From Weizmannia acidilactici (GTDB lineage: Bacteria > Bacillota > Bacilli > Bacillales > Bacillaceae_C), in NCBI RefSeq assembly GCF_008974185.1, contig NZ_BKZP01000020.1, forward strand, positions 1 to 62,662: 62,662 nucleotides of DNA, read 5' to 3'. The notes beneath the pieces are model-generated. The model saw only the letters and a list, made by a program, of their open reading frames with translations. It ran no database searches and was not told where the DNA came from. A program made the position numbers and the translations under genes. Shown piece by piece: positions 8,771-18,621 of the stretch (position 1 is its first letter; each line of letters opens with the position of its first letter).

Positions 8771-8804
8771 AGCGTCCAGCCACTTTTGGCTTGGGCGTTT
8801 TTTT
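8771..8804 (+). terminator. Terminator of the tRNA-Ala pair
   Basis: GCGTCCAGCCA/TGGCTTGGGCG stem-loop followed by TTTTTTT. Confidence 0.88.
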
Positions 8805-8862
8805 GCTGCTGAATATCGCTTTCCCGTTCATCATATATTTAAAAAAACGGGGAGGTGCAGTA

Positions 8863-9816
8863 TTGCTTTTCCTGAATGAAAAAGATATCCTCAAAGCGGC
8901 CGCGATAGAAGATATGATCGCAGCCGTCGAAAAAGCATATGTGGTCTATGAAGATAATGATTTTCAAATGCACGCGCGCAGCCATTTCACCATCCAAAAC
9001 AACTCGGTCCTTTTCATGCCGTGCAGCTCGGACCGGGCGGCCGGAACAAAAATTGTCACAGTCTTTCCGGAAAATAAAGACCGGCCGGTGACCCAGGGCG
9101 CGGTTGTTTTGGTCGACAGCAAAAACGGCGCCGTCAAAGCGCTCCTGGACGGCACGGTTTTAACTGCTCTCAGGACCGGGGCGCTCGGCGGGGCAGCAGC
9201 AAAATTCCTTGCATCGGATGAAGCTAAATCCGTCGGGCTGATCGGCACGGGCTACCAAGGCTTATACCAGATCATCGCCGTCTGTGCCGTCTGCAAGATT
9301 CAGGAAATTTTTTTATTCAACCGTTCATCTTCTAAAATTCCCCATTTTATACGCAACTTAAAAGCATACATCAAAAACATTCCGATCCACACAGCCGAAA
9401 CCGCCCAAGACCTTGTCCAAAAATCCGATATCATCATTACCGCTACCACTTCCGCAACGCCCGTGCTGCCGGAAGCGGACCTTTACCAAAGAAAACTTAT
9501 CATCGGCATCGGTTCCTACATGCCGCATATGCGCGAATTTCCGGAACATTTACTGCAAAACCTCAAGCAAATGTTTATCGACTCGCATGACGCCGTAAAT
9601 GAAAGCGGGGACATCCTAATCCCGCTTCAAAAAGGCTGGCTGTCGGAAGCGCAGTTCATCCCTTTTTCAAAAGTTGTAACACAAAAAGTGAAGCCCGATT
9701 TTACCCAAACACGGGTGTTTAAATCAACGGGCATGGCTTTATTCGACCTGATTGCTGCCGAAACGGTGTATGAAAAAGCGGTGCAGCTTCAGCTTGGGCA
9801 AGAACTCGATTTTTAA
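8863..9816 (+). CDS. Ornithine cyclodeaminase / mu-crystallin family reductase
   Basis: A 317-residue NAD(P)-binding protein of the OCD/mu-crystallin family. Seen: substrate-side KIVTVFPENK and LTALRTGALGGAAAKFL, Rossmann loop GLIGTGYQGLYQ, DSHDAV and the C-terminal KSTGMALFDLIAAETVYEKA. Family members are ornithine cyclodeaminases or ketimine reductases (delta1-piperideine- or pyrroline-2-carboxylate reductases). TTG at 8863 is chosen because GGAGGTG stands six bases before it. The frame extends further upstream but into the tRNA terminator. It lies 15 bases before an aldehyde dehydrogenase and heads a three-gene operon. That context favours a ketimine reductase acting on a cyclic imino acid over a true cyclodeaminase (inference). 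Confidence 0.85.
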   Translation: MLFLNEKDILKAAAIEDMIAAVEKAYVVYEDNDFQMHARSHFTIQNNSVLFMPCSSDRAAGTKIVTVFPENKDRPVTQGAVVLVDSKNGAVKALLDGTVLTALRTGALGGAAAKFLASDEAKSVGLIGTGYQGLYQIIAVCAVCKIQEIFLFNRSSSKIPHFIRNLKAYIKNIPIHTAETAQDLVQKSDIIITATTSATPVLPEADLYQRKLIIGIGSYMPHMREFPEHLLQNLKQMFIDSHDAVNESGDILIPLQKGWLSEAQFIPFSKVVTQKVKPDFTQTRVFKSTGMALFDLIAAETVYEKAVQLQLGQELDF

Positions 9817-9831
9817 AGGGGGTAAAACAGC

Positions 9832-11301
9832 ATGGAAAAATATTTAAATTACATCGACGGCGAATGGTGCGCGTCTTCCACCGGTCGGTTTGTCCCGGTC
9901 ATCAATCCGGCAAACGGGGAAATATTAGGAGAAGTGGCGCAGTCCGGAAAAGCGGACCTTGACCGCGCCGTCCGCGCCGCCAAAAAAGCGCAGGCGTCCT
10001 GGCGGCTCGTTCCCGCTCCTGAACGTGCCAACTATTTATATAAAGTCGGCGAACTTTTAAAACAGAAAAAAGAACAGATCGCCCGCGTGCTTACAAGTGA
10101 GATGGGAAAGGTGATCAGCGAAGCGAGGGGGGAAGTGCAGGAAGCGATCGACATGGCTTTTTACATGGCCGGGGAAGGGAGGCGTCAGTTTGGGGACACG
10201 ATGCCGTCCGAACTGCAAAATAAATTTGCAATGAGCGTGCGTGTGCCGGTCGGAATTTCCGGTTTGATCACGCCGTGGAATTTTCCGATCGCGATCGCCT
10301 CATGGAAATCGCTCCCCGCACTTGTAACCGGGAACGCGGTCGTTTGGAAACCGGCGACAGAAACGCCGGCCACAGCGTGTGCGTTTGTAAAAATTTACGA
10401 AGAAGCCGGGCTACCGAAAGGGCTCGTCAATCTTGTCAACGGCTCCGGTTCGGTCGTTGGAGAAGCGATGGTGGAACATTCCGGGATTGATCTCATTTCT
10501 TTTACAGGCTCGAATGAGGTCGGCAGAAAAATCAACGAACGTGCCGGGAGCTTACTCAAACGGACTTCCCTTGAAATGGGCGGGAAGAACGCGGTCATTG
10601 TTATGGATGATGCGGATCTGGATTTGGCGGTCGACGGCATCCTCTGGGGGGCATTCGGCACAAGCGGGCAAAGATGTACGGCAACGAGCAGAATCATTGC
10701 CCACGAAAAAATAAAAGATGCTTTAGAAGAAAAACTTGTCCGGCGCACGGCGGAACTGAAGATTGGGGACGGCTTGGACGAAACGGTTGCGGTCGGCCCG
10801 GTGATTAATGCCGCGGCACTCAATCGGATCCATGAGTATGTGGAAACCGGGAAAAAAGAAGGCGCAAAACTGCTCACGGGCGGCCGGATTTTACACGGAA
10901 AAGGGTTTTACTACGCCCCTACGATTTTTACGGATGTCCACCCGCAAATGACCATTGCGCAGGAAGAAATTTTCGGCCCGGTTGTTTCGATTATCCCGGT
11001 TTCAAGCCTTGAAGAAGCCATCGCGGTCAACAACAGCGTCGAATTCGGCTTATCGAGCGGGATTTTTACGAAAGACGTCAACAAAGCATTTCAGGCAATG
11101 CGCGATTTGGATACGGGGATTGTCTACATTAATGCCGGTACGACAGGAGCCGAGATCCATCTGCCGTTCGGTGGGACAAAAGGAACGGGCAACGGCCACC
11201 GCGATTCCGGCCCGGCGGCGTTGGATGTGTACACCGAATGGAAAGCAGTATATGTCGATTTCAGCGGGAAATTGCAGCGCGCCCAAATTGACAACAACTA
11301 G
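9832..11301 (+). CDS. Aldehyde dehydrogenase, possible piperideine-6-carboxylate dehydrogenase
   Basis: A 489-residue NAD(P)-dependent ALDH. Catalytic residues: Cys282 in GTSGQRCTATSR, Glu248 in SLEMGGKN, Asn150 in TPWNFP, Lys173 in WKPATET. The C-terminal TTGAEIHLPFGGTKGTGNG recalls the ALDH7/antiquitin signature (aminoadipate-semialdehyde dehydrogenase). Other parts resemble 2-oxoglutarate-semialdehyde dehydrogenases of the YcbD type. A strong AAAGGGGG ribosome site precedes the ATG. It sits between a ketimine-reductase homologue and a FAD amine oxidase, which suggests oxidation of a semialdehyde released from a cyclic amino acid. Family is certain; substrate is inferred. Confidence 0.88.
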   Translation: MEKYLNYIDGEWCASSTGRFVPVINPANGEILGEVAQSGKADLDRAVRAAKKAQASWRLVPAPERANYLYKVGELLKQKKEQIARVLTSEMGKVISEARGEVQEAIDMAFYMAGEGRRQFGDTMPSELQNKFAMSVRVPVGISGLITPWNFPIAIASWKSLPALVTGNAVVWKPATETPATACAFVKIYEEAGLPKGLVNLVNGSGSVVGEAMVEHSGIDLISFTGSNEVGRKINERAGSLLKRTSLEMGGKNAVIVMDDADLDLAVDGILWGAFGTSGQRCTATSRIIAHEKIKDALEEKLVRRTAELKIGDGLDETVAVGPVINAAALNRIHEYVETGKKEGAKLLTGGRILHGKGFYYAPTIFTDVHPQMTIAQEEIFGPVVSIIPVSSLEEAIAVNNSVEFGLSSGIFTKDVNKAFQAMRDLDTGIVYINAGTTGAEIHLPFGGTKGTGNGHRDSGPAALDVYTEWKAVYVDFSGKLQRAQIDNN

Positions 11302-11314
11302 AGGTGGGTCCGGT

Positions 11315-12481
11315 ATGAAAAATCAAGTGGATATAATCATCGTAGGCGGGGGGATTATCGGTTCAAGCGTGGCGTATCATTTGCTGAAGGACGGCTTTAC
11401 CGGGAAAATCATTGTTTTTGAAAAAGACGGCACATACGAATTTGCCTCGACGCCGAGGAGCGCGGGCGGTTTCCGGCAGCTTTATACAACCGATATCAAT
11501 ATTAAAATGAGCCGGCTCGGTCTGCAGTTTTATAAAAATTTTGCCCGGAATATGGCGATCGGCACAGAAACATTTGAAATTGATTTTAAACAGCTCGGGT
11601 ATTTATTTCTGGCAACTGAAAAAATGATGCCGAAATTCCAGGAGCATTTGAAAATCCAGCACCAAAACGGCGTCTCTTCGGAACTCCTCGGGAAGGGGGA
11701 ACTGCTAAAGCTTATTCCCGAGTTAAATACGGAAGATCTTGCAGGCGGGCTTTTCTGTGCGGAAAGCGGTTATTTGGACCCTTATTCCGTCATGCATGGA
11801 TATATCAAGAATGCAAAACATTTAGGGGCGGAATATATTTATGAAGAAGTGGACGGCTTTCTTTCGGAACACGGCCGGATCAAAGGTGTGCGGCTTACAG
11901 ACAGCAGGGAATTTTATGCGCCGGTAGTGGTCAACTGTGCGGGAGCATGGGCATCCGGTTTAAGCCGGAAAGCGGGTCTTCCGCTGCCGGTCGTGCCGGT
12001 GCCGAGACGGATTTTCCTATTTGATGTGGAAAATCCGCTTGAAAAACATTTGCCGCTTACGATGGACCCGACTGGCGCCTATTTCCGGAATGAAGGGCAA
12101 AAATATATCGCGGGCTACGGGCAAGATGCCGGGTCAAAAATCGATTTCAGCTGGAGACGATCCGAATTTGAGGAGCAGATTTGGCCGATTCTCACCCGCC
12201 GCATCCCAAATTTTGAAAAAGCAAAAGTAGAGCGCGGCTGGGCCGGGCTGTACGATTACAATACGGAGGACCATAATGCGATCATCGGGGAGCACCCGCA
12301 ATTAAAAGGCTATTTCACCGCATTCGGTTTCAGCGGCCACGGCATGCAGCAGGCGCCGGCAGTCGGGAAAGGGCTGTCGGAACTCATTCGGACCGGAAAG
12401 TATGACACGATCGATCTGACCCCTTTGCGAGTGGAACGCTTTGCGGAAAACGATTTGGTCGTAGAGGATGCCATTTATTGA
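11315..12481 (+). CDS. FAD-dependent amine/imino-acid oxidase (DAO family)
   Basis: A 388-residue flavoprotein of the D-amino-acid/sarcosine oxidase (DAO) fold: N-terminal dinucleotide loop IIVGGGIIGSSVAYHLL, a PRSAGGFRQLY substrate-side segment, VVNCAGAWASGL in the middle, and a C-terminal GFSGHGMQQAPAVGKGLSELI FAD loop. A GAGGTGG ribosome site precedes the ATG, 13 bases after the aldehyde dehydrogenase stop. The long frame upstream is out of phase with that gene and is not used. Candidate substrates are L-pipecolate, proline or hydroxyproline derivatives, or N-methyl amino acids. The operon context favours pipecolate, but this is inference. The covalent-FAD Cys motif of sarcosine oxidase is absent here. 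Confidence 0.83.
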   Translation: MKNQVDIIIVGGGIIGSSVAYHLLKDGFTGKIIVFEKDGTYEFASTPRSAGGFRQLYTTDINIKMSRLGLQFYKNFARNMAIGTETFEIDFKQLGYLFLATEKMMPKFQEHLKIQHQNGVSSELLGKGELLKLIPELNTEDLAGGLFCAESGYLDPYSVMHGYIKNAKHLGAEYIYEEVDGFLSEHGRIKGVRLTDSREFYAPVVVNCAGAWASGLSRKAGLPLPVVPVPRRIFLFDVENPLEKHLPLTMDPTGAYFRNEGQKYIAGYGQDAGSKIDFSWRRSEFEEQIWPILTRRIPNFEKAKVERGWAGLYDYNTEDHNAIIGEHPQLKGYFTAFGFSGHGMQQAPAVGKGLSELIRTGKYDTIDLTPLRVERFAENDLVVEDAIY

Positions 12482-12495
12482 AAATGGCATTTTTC
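12468..12495 (+). terminator. Terminator overlapping the oxidase stop codon
   Basis: ATGCCATTT (12468-12476) pairs with AAATGGCAT (12482-12490), followed by TTTTT. The TGA stop of the upstream gene lies in the loop. It separates the three-gene operon from soxA. Confidence 0.8.
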
Positions 12496-12573
12496 TTTTC
12501 CATTGCAGCTTGTAAGTATTCAACATTTCAAATAGACTAAATGATATAAGATTTTTTTAAATGAGGGAAAAAC

Positions 12574-13725
12574 ATGGAGAAACATTACGATGTGATCATT
12601 GTCGGCGCCGGCTCAATGGGAATGGCGGCCGGATATTTTTTGGCAAAGCAAGGTGTAAAAACACTCATGATTGATGCTTTTGACCCGCCGCATACTTCAG
12701 GAAGCCACCATGGCGACACAAGGATTATCCGGCATGCATACGGAGAAGGGCGGGATTACGTTCCGCTTGTGCTGCGGGCGCAAACGTTGTGGAACGAGCT
12801 GGAACAACGATCGGAAGAAAAAATTTTTGACAAGACCGGTGTGCTTAGTTTCAGCCCGGAAGGCCTTTCGGCATTTCTTGACGAAGCGGTTGCCAGCGCA
12901 AAAACATACGGACTGCTGATTGAAATGATGGATGGCGCTGAAGTGAAGAAACGCTGGCCGGGCGTTGCAGTTCCGGACCATTACCGCGCCGTTTTTGAAC
13001 CGGATTCGGGTGTGCTGTTTCCTGAAAACTGCATCTGCGCATACCGGAAGCTTGCGGAGGCAAACGGAGCAACCCTTTTAACAAATACACGCGTGGAAGA
13101 TTTAAAGGCGGATGACCGGTCCGCCATTGTAAAAACGCCCCGCGGCACGTTTACGGCTCAAAAGGTAATCATAAGCGGCGGCGCCTGGAATGGAAAGCTT
13201 TTATCAAAACTGGGGCTTGACTTGCCGCTTCAACCTACCCGGCAAACGGTCGGCTGGTTTGAAGCGGACGAAGCGTTGTTCAATGCGGGCGTTTTCCCGG
13301 CTTTTACCGCGGAAAGCCCTGAAGGAATGTACTACGGCTTCCCGAGCTTTGACGGGAGCGGGGTAAAAATCGGCCGCCATGATTACGGGCAGGCAGCAGA
13401 CCCGGATACAATCAACCGGGAATTCGGCATTTATCCGGAAGATGAAGGGGATATCCGCGGCTTTTTGGAAACATACATGCCAAAGGCGGCGGGCAGCTTA
13501 AAACAGGGGAAAGTGTGCATGTACACGAAAACGCCTGATGAACATTTTGTCATTGATACGCATCCGGAATTGCCCCATGTCATTGTTGCTGCCGGGTTTT
13601 CGGGCCACGGTTTTAAGTTTGCCAGCGCCATAGGGGAAATCCTCAGCCAGCTGGCAGTAAGCGGAAAAACTGATTATCCGTTAACCCTTTTTTCTATCAA
13701 CCGGCCTGCACTCCGACAGAAATAA
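12574..13725 (+). CDS. soxA: Monomeric sarcosine oxidase
   Basis: A 383-residue flavoenzyme oxidising sarcosine to glycine, formaldehyde and H2O2. It has the N-terminal VIIVGAGSMGMAAGYFLAKQG dinucleotide fold, SGSHHGDTRIIRHAYGEGR, Lys265 and His269 in GVKIGRHDYGQ (oxygen-activating lysine and active-site histidine of MSOX), and the covalent FAD cysteine Cys315 in GKVCMYTKTPDEHF. Colinearity with characterised Bacillus MSOX is complete. It stands alone after a terminator, with GAGGGAAAAAC before the ATG. Its relative the mammalian pipecolate oxidase shares the fold, so it may overlap functionally with the preceding operon. Confidence 0.95.
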   Translation: MEKHYDVIIVGAGSMGMAAGYFLAKQGVKTLMIDAFDPPHTSGSHHGDTRIIRHAYGEGRDYVPLVLRAQTLWNELEQRSEEKIFDKTGVLSFSPEGLSAFLDEAVASAKTYGLLIEMMDGAEVKKRWPGVAVPDHYRAVFEPDSGVLFPENCICAYRKLAEANGATLLTNTRVEDLKADDRSAIVKTPRGTFTAQKVIISGGAWNGKLLSKLGLDLPLQPTRQTVGWFEADEALFNAGVFPAFTAESPEGMYYGFPSFDGSGVKIGRHDYGQAADPDTINREFGIYPEDEGDIRGFLETYMPKAAGSLKQGKVCMYTKTPDEHFVIDTHPELPHVIVAAGFSGHGFKFASAIGEILSQLAVSGKTDYPLTLFSINRPALRQK

Positions 13726-13922
13726 CGATACGGCAGAAACTGATCGGAAAGCATTACAGTGCGAAAAGAAAGAATGTAAAGAACATTTTGGCGGAAAATC
13801 GGATCAGAAATGTCCGTTAGTAAGGGTGTAAAGGCTATTACGGTGGAAAAATGGAGCCAAAAGTCCGTTAACGCCTCTGACAGCGATTTTAATATGTTAT
13901 TAATTTTTTATGTTTATGATAA

Positions 13923-15143
<1,221 letters not shown>

Positions 15144-15161
15144 CAGAAAGCGGGAGAGGTT

Positions 15162-16316
15162 ATGAAAATCGCGATTATTACGGAGACATTTTTACCGTCA
15201 ACGGACGGGATCGTCACACGCCTTTGTGCATCGATCCGTTGGCTGAAACAGCATGGACATGAGGTGCTCGTAATTGCACCGGATCTGGGCGTATCCAATT
15301 TTGAAGGGATACCTGTAGCGGGTGTTCCAGCCCACACATTTTTTCTCTATAAGGATAAAAAGTTTGCCTTTCTTTCCCAGAAAGTCAAAAGGTACCTGCT
15401 CGAATTCGGGCCGGATCTTGTCCATATCGTAAATCCTGCGCTGCTTGGCGCCACCGGTATTTATTATACAAAATGCTTAAAGTTCCCATTAATTGCTTCT
15501 TACCATACGGAAGTGCCAAAATATGCCGATTATTACCATCTTCCATTTTTAAAACCGGTTTTATGGTGGTATTTCAGGTTGCTGCATAACCGTGCCGATT
15601 TGAATTTGTGCACATCCATGTCGGTATTAAAGGAATTGGAAGGAAAAAAATTTAAAAATGTGCATCTGTGGAAACGGGGGGTGGACACCGGGTTGTTCGG
15701 TCCAGACCGCTTCAATGCAAAGATGCGAACACGTTTAACTGCAAGGAAGACTGATAAAAAACTGCTGCTTTATGTCGGCCGGCTCGCACCAGAAAAAGGC
15801 ATCGAAAAGATCCGCGAAGTACTGGACCTGTCCGATGATTTTTGTCTGGCAATTGTCGGCGACGGTCCGCACCGGAATTATCTCGAAAATTATTTTAAAG
15901 GCACGCCAACCGTTTTTACCGGTTTTCTCCATGGGGAAGAACTGGCAAGTGCCTATGCATCATCGGATATTTTTGTCTTCCCTTCGACAACGGAAACGCT
16001 CGGCCTTGTCCTGCTGGAAGCCATGGCGTCCGGGCTGCCCGTTGTTGCGGCTGAAAGCGGGCCTACAAAAGAACAGGTCACCCACGGCCGCACAGGTTTG
16101 CTGTATCATCCGGACATTCCGGATGACTTCATTCAGCAGGTTACAACACTAAAGGATGACGAACTTCGCCGCCGGCTATCCAAAAATGCCCGGGAAGCAG
16201 CCCGGAAGTTTGGCTGGGATGCCCCGTCCCGCCAGCTGCTTGCTTTCTATAAGGAAACAGTAAAAGGCTGTGCATTTTCCAGAAAAATGTCCGGGGAAAA
16301 ACTAAAAATGCTATGA
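15162..16316 (+). CDS. GT4 glycosyltransferase, probable sulfoquinovosyltransferase (SQD2/SqdX-like)
   Basis: A 384-residue GT-B transferase. It has an N-terminal TETFLPSTDGIVTRL acceptor loop, SYHTEVPKYADYYH (the SQD2 SYHTHVP..Y motif), HLWKRGVDTGLF (LWNKGVD in SQD2), LYVGRLAPEKGIE, GDGPHRNYLE, VFTGFLHGEELASAYASSDIFVFPS and the TETLGLVLLEAMASGLPVVA nucleotide-sugar signature. In plants and cyanobacteria the homologue moves sulfoquinovose from UDP to diacylglycerol at the membrane. The pairing with sqdB supports that function. Distinguishing it from glucosyl- or mannosyl-diacylglycerol synthases of the same family is an inference. Its stop overlaps the next gene (ATGA). Confidence 0.85.
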   Translation: MKIAIITETFLPSTDGIVTRLCASIRWLKQHGHEVLVIAPDLGVSNFEGIPVAGVPAHTFFLYKDKKFAFLSQKVKRYLLEFGPDLVHIVNPALLGATGIYYTKCLKFPLIASYHTEVPKYADYYHLPFLKPVLWWYFRLLHNRADLNLCTSMSVLKELEGKKFKNVHLWKRGVDTGLFGPDRFNAKMRTRLTARKTDKKLLLYVGRLAPEKGIEKIREVLDLSDDFCLAIVGDGPHRNYLENYFKGTPTVFTGFLHGEELASAYASSDIFVFPSTTETLGLVLLEAMASGLPVVAAESGPTKEQVTHGRTGLLYHPDIPDDFIQQVTTLKDDELRRRLSKNAREAARKFGWDAPSRQLLAFYKETVKGCAFSRKMSGEKLKML

Positions 16317-16678
16317 GAAACACAATCATTCAATATGGAAAATATTGTATTGTCGGGGGGAGCTGCGCACTGATTGACCTTAGGGTGCTGTACGGTTTCC
16401 TTTCCTTTTTCCCTTCAAAGCAGCCGTTTTGGCTTGCATTTTGGAATTCGGTTGCATATGGCCTGGCTGTGTTAAACAGCTACTATTGGAATTCCAGGTT
16501 CACGTTTAAAGCAAAGAAAAATCCGAAACAGTTTATTGCGTTTATTACCCAGGCTGCCGCCAGCCTTTTGATTGCCGATTTTATTTTTGTCTCCGGTATT
16601 TATTTGTTCGGGATTTTCGCAGTATTCCTGAAATGGATCGGCACTGCTGTTTCAAAGCTGGCATCCATGTTTCTTTAA
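16313..16678 (+). CDS. GtrA-like membrane protein, apparently cut short by an in-frame stop
   Basis: A 121-residue membrane protein with about four hydrophobic segments and the GtrA features IQYGKYCIVGGSCALIDL and NSYYWNSRFTF. GtrA proteins are small flippase-type partners in transferring sugars from lipid carriers. Start overlaps the preceding stop (ATGA), implying translational coupling. The expected C-terminal signature appears after the TAA: the same frame continues SLASFLFNKFFVLFSK until the next stop. The segment before the stop (KLASMFL) looks like a partial repeat of it. So the gene is probably truncated by a small insertion or nonsense change, unless the short form is functional. Confidence 0.7.
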   Translation: MRNTIIQYGKYCIVGGSCALIDLRVLYGFLSFFPSKQPFWLAFWNSVAYGLAVLNSYYWNSRFTFKAKKNPKQFIAFITQAAASLLIADFIFVSGIYLFGIFAVFLKWIGTAVSKLASMFL

Positions 16679-16861
16679 TCATTAGCCAGCTTCCTGTTTA
16701 ATAAATTTTTTGTTTTGTTTTCAAAAGATATAATGAAAAGAAATGGGGAGGTGGCGTTTGACCATTCCGCTTGTTTATTTGCAACGTAAAAGGAAAAAAA
16801 TAAAAAAAGCTTTTCGCTTATATCACGTTCATTCATTAACGATAAAGGAACAGGAGGCAAA

Positions 16862-17332
16862 ATGTTTTTACCTTATCCGATTTTGGCCGCAGTTTTAGGC
16901 ATGCTCGCGGCGCAAATCATAAAAGTCCCGATCCATTTGGTGACGTCCGGGGAATTCAATTGGAGGCTCGCATTCAGCACGGGAGGGATGCCTAGTTCCC
17001 ACACTTCAATGGTGATTGCTTTAACGACTGCAATCGGCTTGACTTCGGGATTTTACTCGAATGCATTTGCGATCAGCCTTATTTTTTCTTCGATTGTCAT
17101 TTACGATGCAACTGGTGTGCGCAGACAGGCCGGTTACCATGCCGAAGTATTAAACCAGCTGATTGCGGATTTTAACCGCCTTTTGGAAACATTGAAAAAC
17201 CCGGACATGAAAAATGCGGAATCGAGAAAGCAGCTGAAAGAACTTTTGGGGCACAAACCTGCCGAAGTTTTTTTCGGCATCATTACAGGTATCGTTGTCG
17301 GCATCGTCACTTTTATTTTTTATCCTTTTTAA
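16862..17332 (+). CDS. yuiD: Divergent PAP2-family membrane protein (YuiD/DUF212)
   Basis: A 156-residue protein with the YuiD layout: N-terminal hydrophobic segment, then STGGMPSSHTSMVIALTTAIGL (PAP2-like SGxxxSH motif), IVIYDATGVRRQAGYHAEVLNQL, ELLGHKPAEVFFGIITGIVVGI. Related PAP2 enzymes dephosphorylate lipid phosphates, but YuiD itself is uncharacterised. AGGAGG lies five bases before the ATG. Lying after sqdB, the SQD2-like gene and gtrA, it could supply diacylglycerol or act on a polyprenyl phosphate in that pathway. That link is inference, since yuiD also occurs without these genes. Confidence 0.88.
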   Translation: MFLPYPILAAVLGMLAAQIIKVPIHLVTSGEFNWRLAFSTGGMPSSHTSMVIALTTAIGLTSGFYSNAFAISLIFSSIVIYDATGVRRQAGYHAEVLNQLIADFNRLLETLKNPDMKNAESRKQLKELLGHKPAEVFFGIITGIVVGIVTFIFYPF

Positions 17333-17397
17333 TGGTAAATGGAAAAAAAGCTGTTCCGAATGCTTTTAAAAAGCCGGGATCATACGATGATCGCTAA

Positions 17398-17480
17398 TTT
17401 CTGAGACTCCAGCGGGAAAAGCGAGCAAGAAGAGCCTCCTCGTGCTGATGTATCGGGCGGGGAGGCTCGCGTCAAGTAAG
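17398..17480. repeat. Bacillaceae-type intergenic GC-rich repeat element
   Basis: Sequence around GACTCCAGCGGGAAAAGCGAG and the GAGCCTCC (17432-17439)/GGAGGCTC (17461-17468) inverted repeat resembles a dispersed intergenic element common in Bacillaceae genomes, with words like CTCCTGCGGGA and GAGGAGGCTC. It can form a hairpin. It lies between yuiD and the broken SDR gene, in a 320-bp gap with no gene. The family match is from memory and was not searched. Confidence 0.5.
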
Positions 17481-17649
17481 GAAAAAACGTGAATTTTGCG
17501 ATCGTCAAAATTTTTGATCATATAGCTTTGTTAAAAGGGGCCCCTTAGGCTGTTATCGGCTTTTGGGACTGCCCTTTTTTCATGTAATTATCCGCGATGC
17601 TCGCCTTTCGGTTAAATTTTTTCTTGGAGGCAAAACGGAGGAGCGGCCT

Positions 17650-18431
17650 TTATCCTCTCGGCAGCGATTCGGTCCCATCAATATAAATGTCCGTTCCGCT
17701 GATATGGTTGGAATCATCGGAAGCAAGGAACAAGACAAGGTCCGCCACTTGTTCTGGTTTGCCCGGCCCTGCGGCAAGCGGCTGGTCGCCTTCCGGGAAT
17801 TCAACCGGAATCTGCACTTTTTCTAGTTCCTCCGTGCGGTTTGTATTTTGCTCGATATTTGTTTCAATCGCATCCGGGCAGACGGCATTGACGCGGATTT
17901 TGTAGCGCGCCAGTTCCAATGCGGCCATTTTCATAAACGCGACCTGCCTGGCGTTTGAAATGCTGTAGGCGGACATGCCGATGTTGGAGAAAATACGGTT
18001 GCCGTTGATCGAGTTTGTGATGATGATGCTGCCTCCCCGCCCTTTCATATGCGGGATTGAATATTTTGTGAAAAGAAAAGTTCCTTTCAAATCGTTGTTA
18101 ACGTTTCATCCCAGTCTTCCGGTGAAAGGTCTTCGATCGGCGACACTGTCCCATTAATGCCGGCGTTGGCAAACACAATATCGAGCCGGCCCCAATGTTC
18201 GACTGTTTTGCCAATTGCATTTTTGACACGCTCAGGATCGGCGACATCGACCTCCTGAGCCATCGCCTCACCGCCTTTTTGTCCCATGAGATTTTTTACT
18301 TCATCCGCCCTTTCCTGTTTCATATCCATGACACAAACTTTTGCCCCTTCTCCGGCAAGTCTCAGGGCGGAAGCTTTTCCTATCCCGGAACCTCCCCCGG
18401 TCACAATGGCTACCCTATCTTTTAATTTCAT
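17650..18431 (-). pseudogene. Frameshifted short-chain dehydrogenase/reductase
   Basis: Two overlapping frames together make one SDR of about 258 residues. The first carries TGGGSGIGKASALRLAGEGAKV, VDVADPERV and FANAGINGT. The second carries MKGRGGSIIITNSING, SAYSISNARQ and SGTDIYIDG. The join at about 18087-18092 needs one extra base between DETLTT and NDLKGTF. In addition the catalytic YxxxK motif reads YSISN, with the lysine codon apparently changed to AAC. A frameshift and a lost catalytic residue together indicate a dead gene. It is convergent with the sulfolipid genes and not obviously part of them. Confidence 0.88.
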
Positions 18432-18621
18432 CTTCCCTTACTCCTCTCTGGTGGAATACGACAGGAGTTTGCCCGTCTTTTTTGCGTTTGTAACAAGACG
18501 GCAGGCAAAAAACTGCTCCCTGTGCCTGTTCGTTGTTTTTCTTCAATCTTCCATGTAATATAAAAATAGGAAACCGGTTTGCTAAAATCATAGCTTGTCC
18601 ATGTAAAGGGGGGTACATGAT

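Noticed and set aside
8791-8862. Upstream extension of the OCD-family gene
   Set aside because: It would start inside the tRNA terminator. The GGAGGTG-TTG pair at 8851-8865 is the better start.
10395-10877. 160-codon open frame antisense to the aldehyde dehydrogenase
   Set aside because: It mirrors a high-GC coding frame, has no ribosome site or domain, and is a shadow of the real gene. Several similar antisense frames were dropped for the same reason.
10955-11314. Long N-terminal extension of the FAD oxidase overlapping the aldehyde dehydrogenase
   Set aside because: It is out of frame with a certain gene and lacks similarity. The ribosome site and family N-terminus place the start at 11315.
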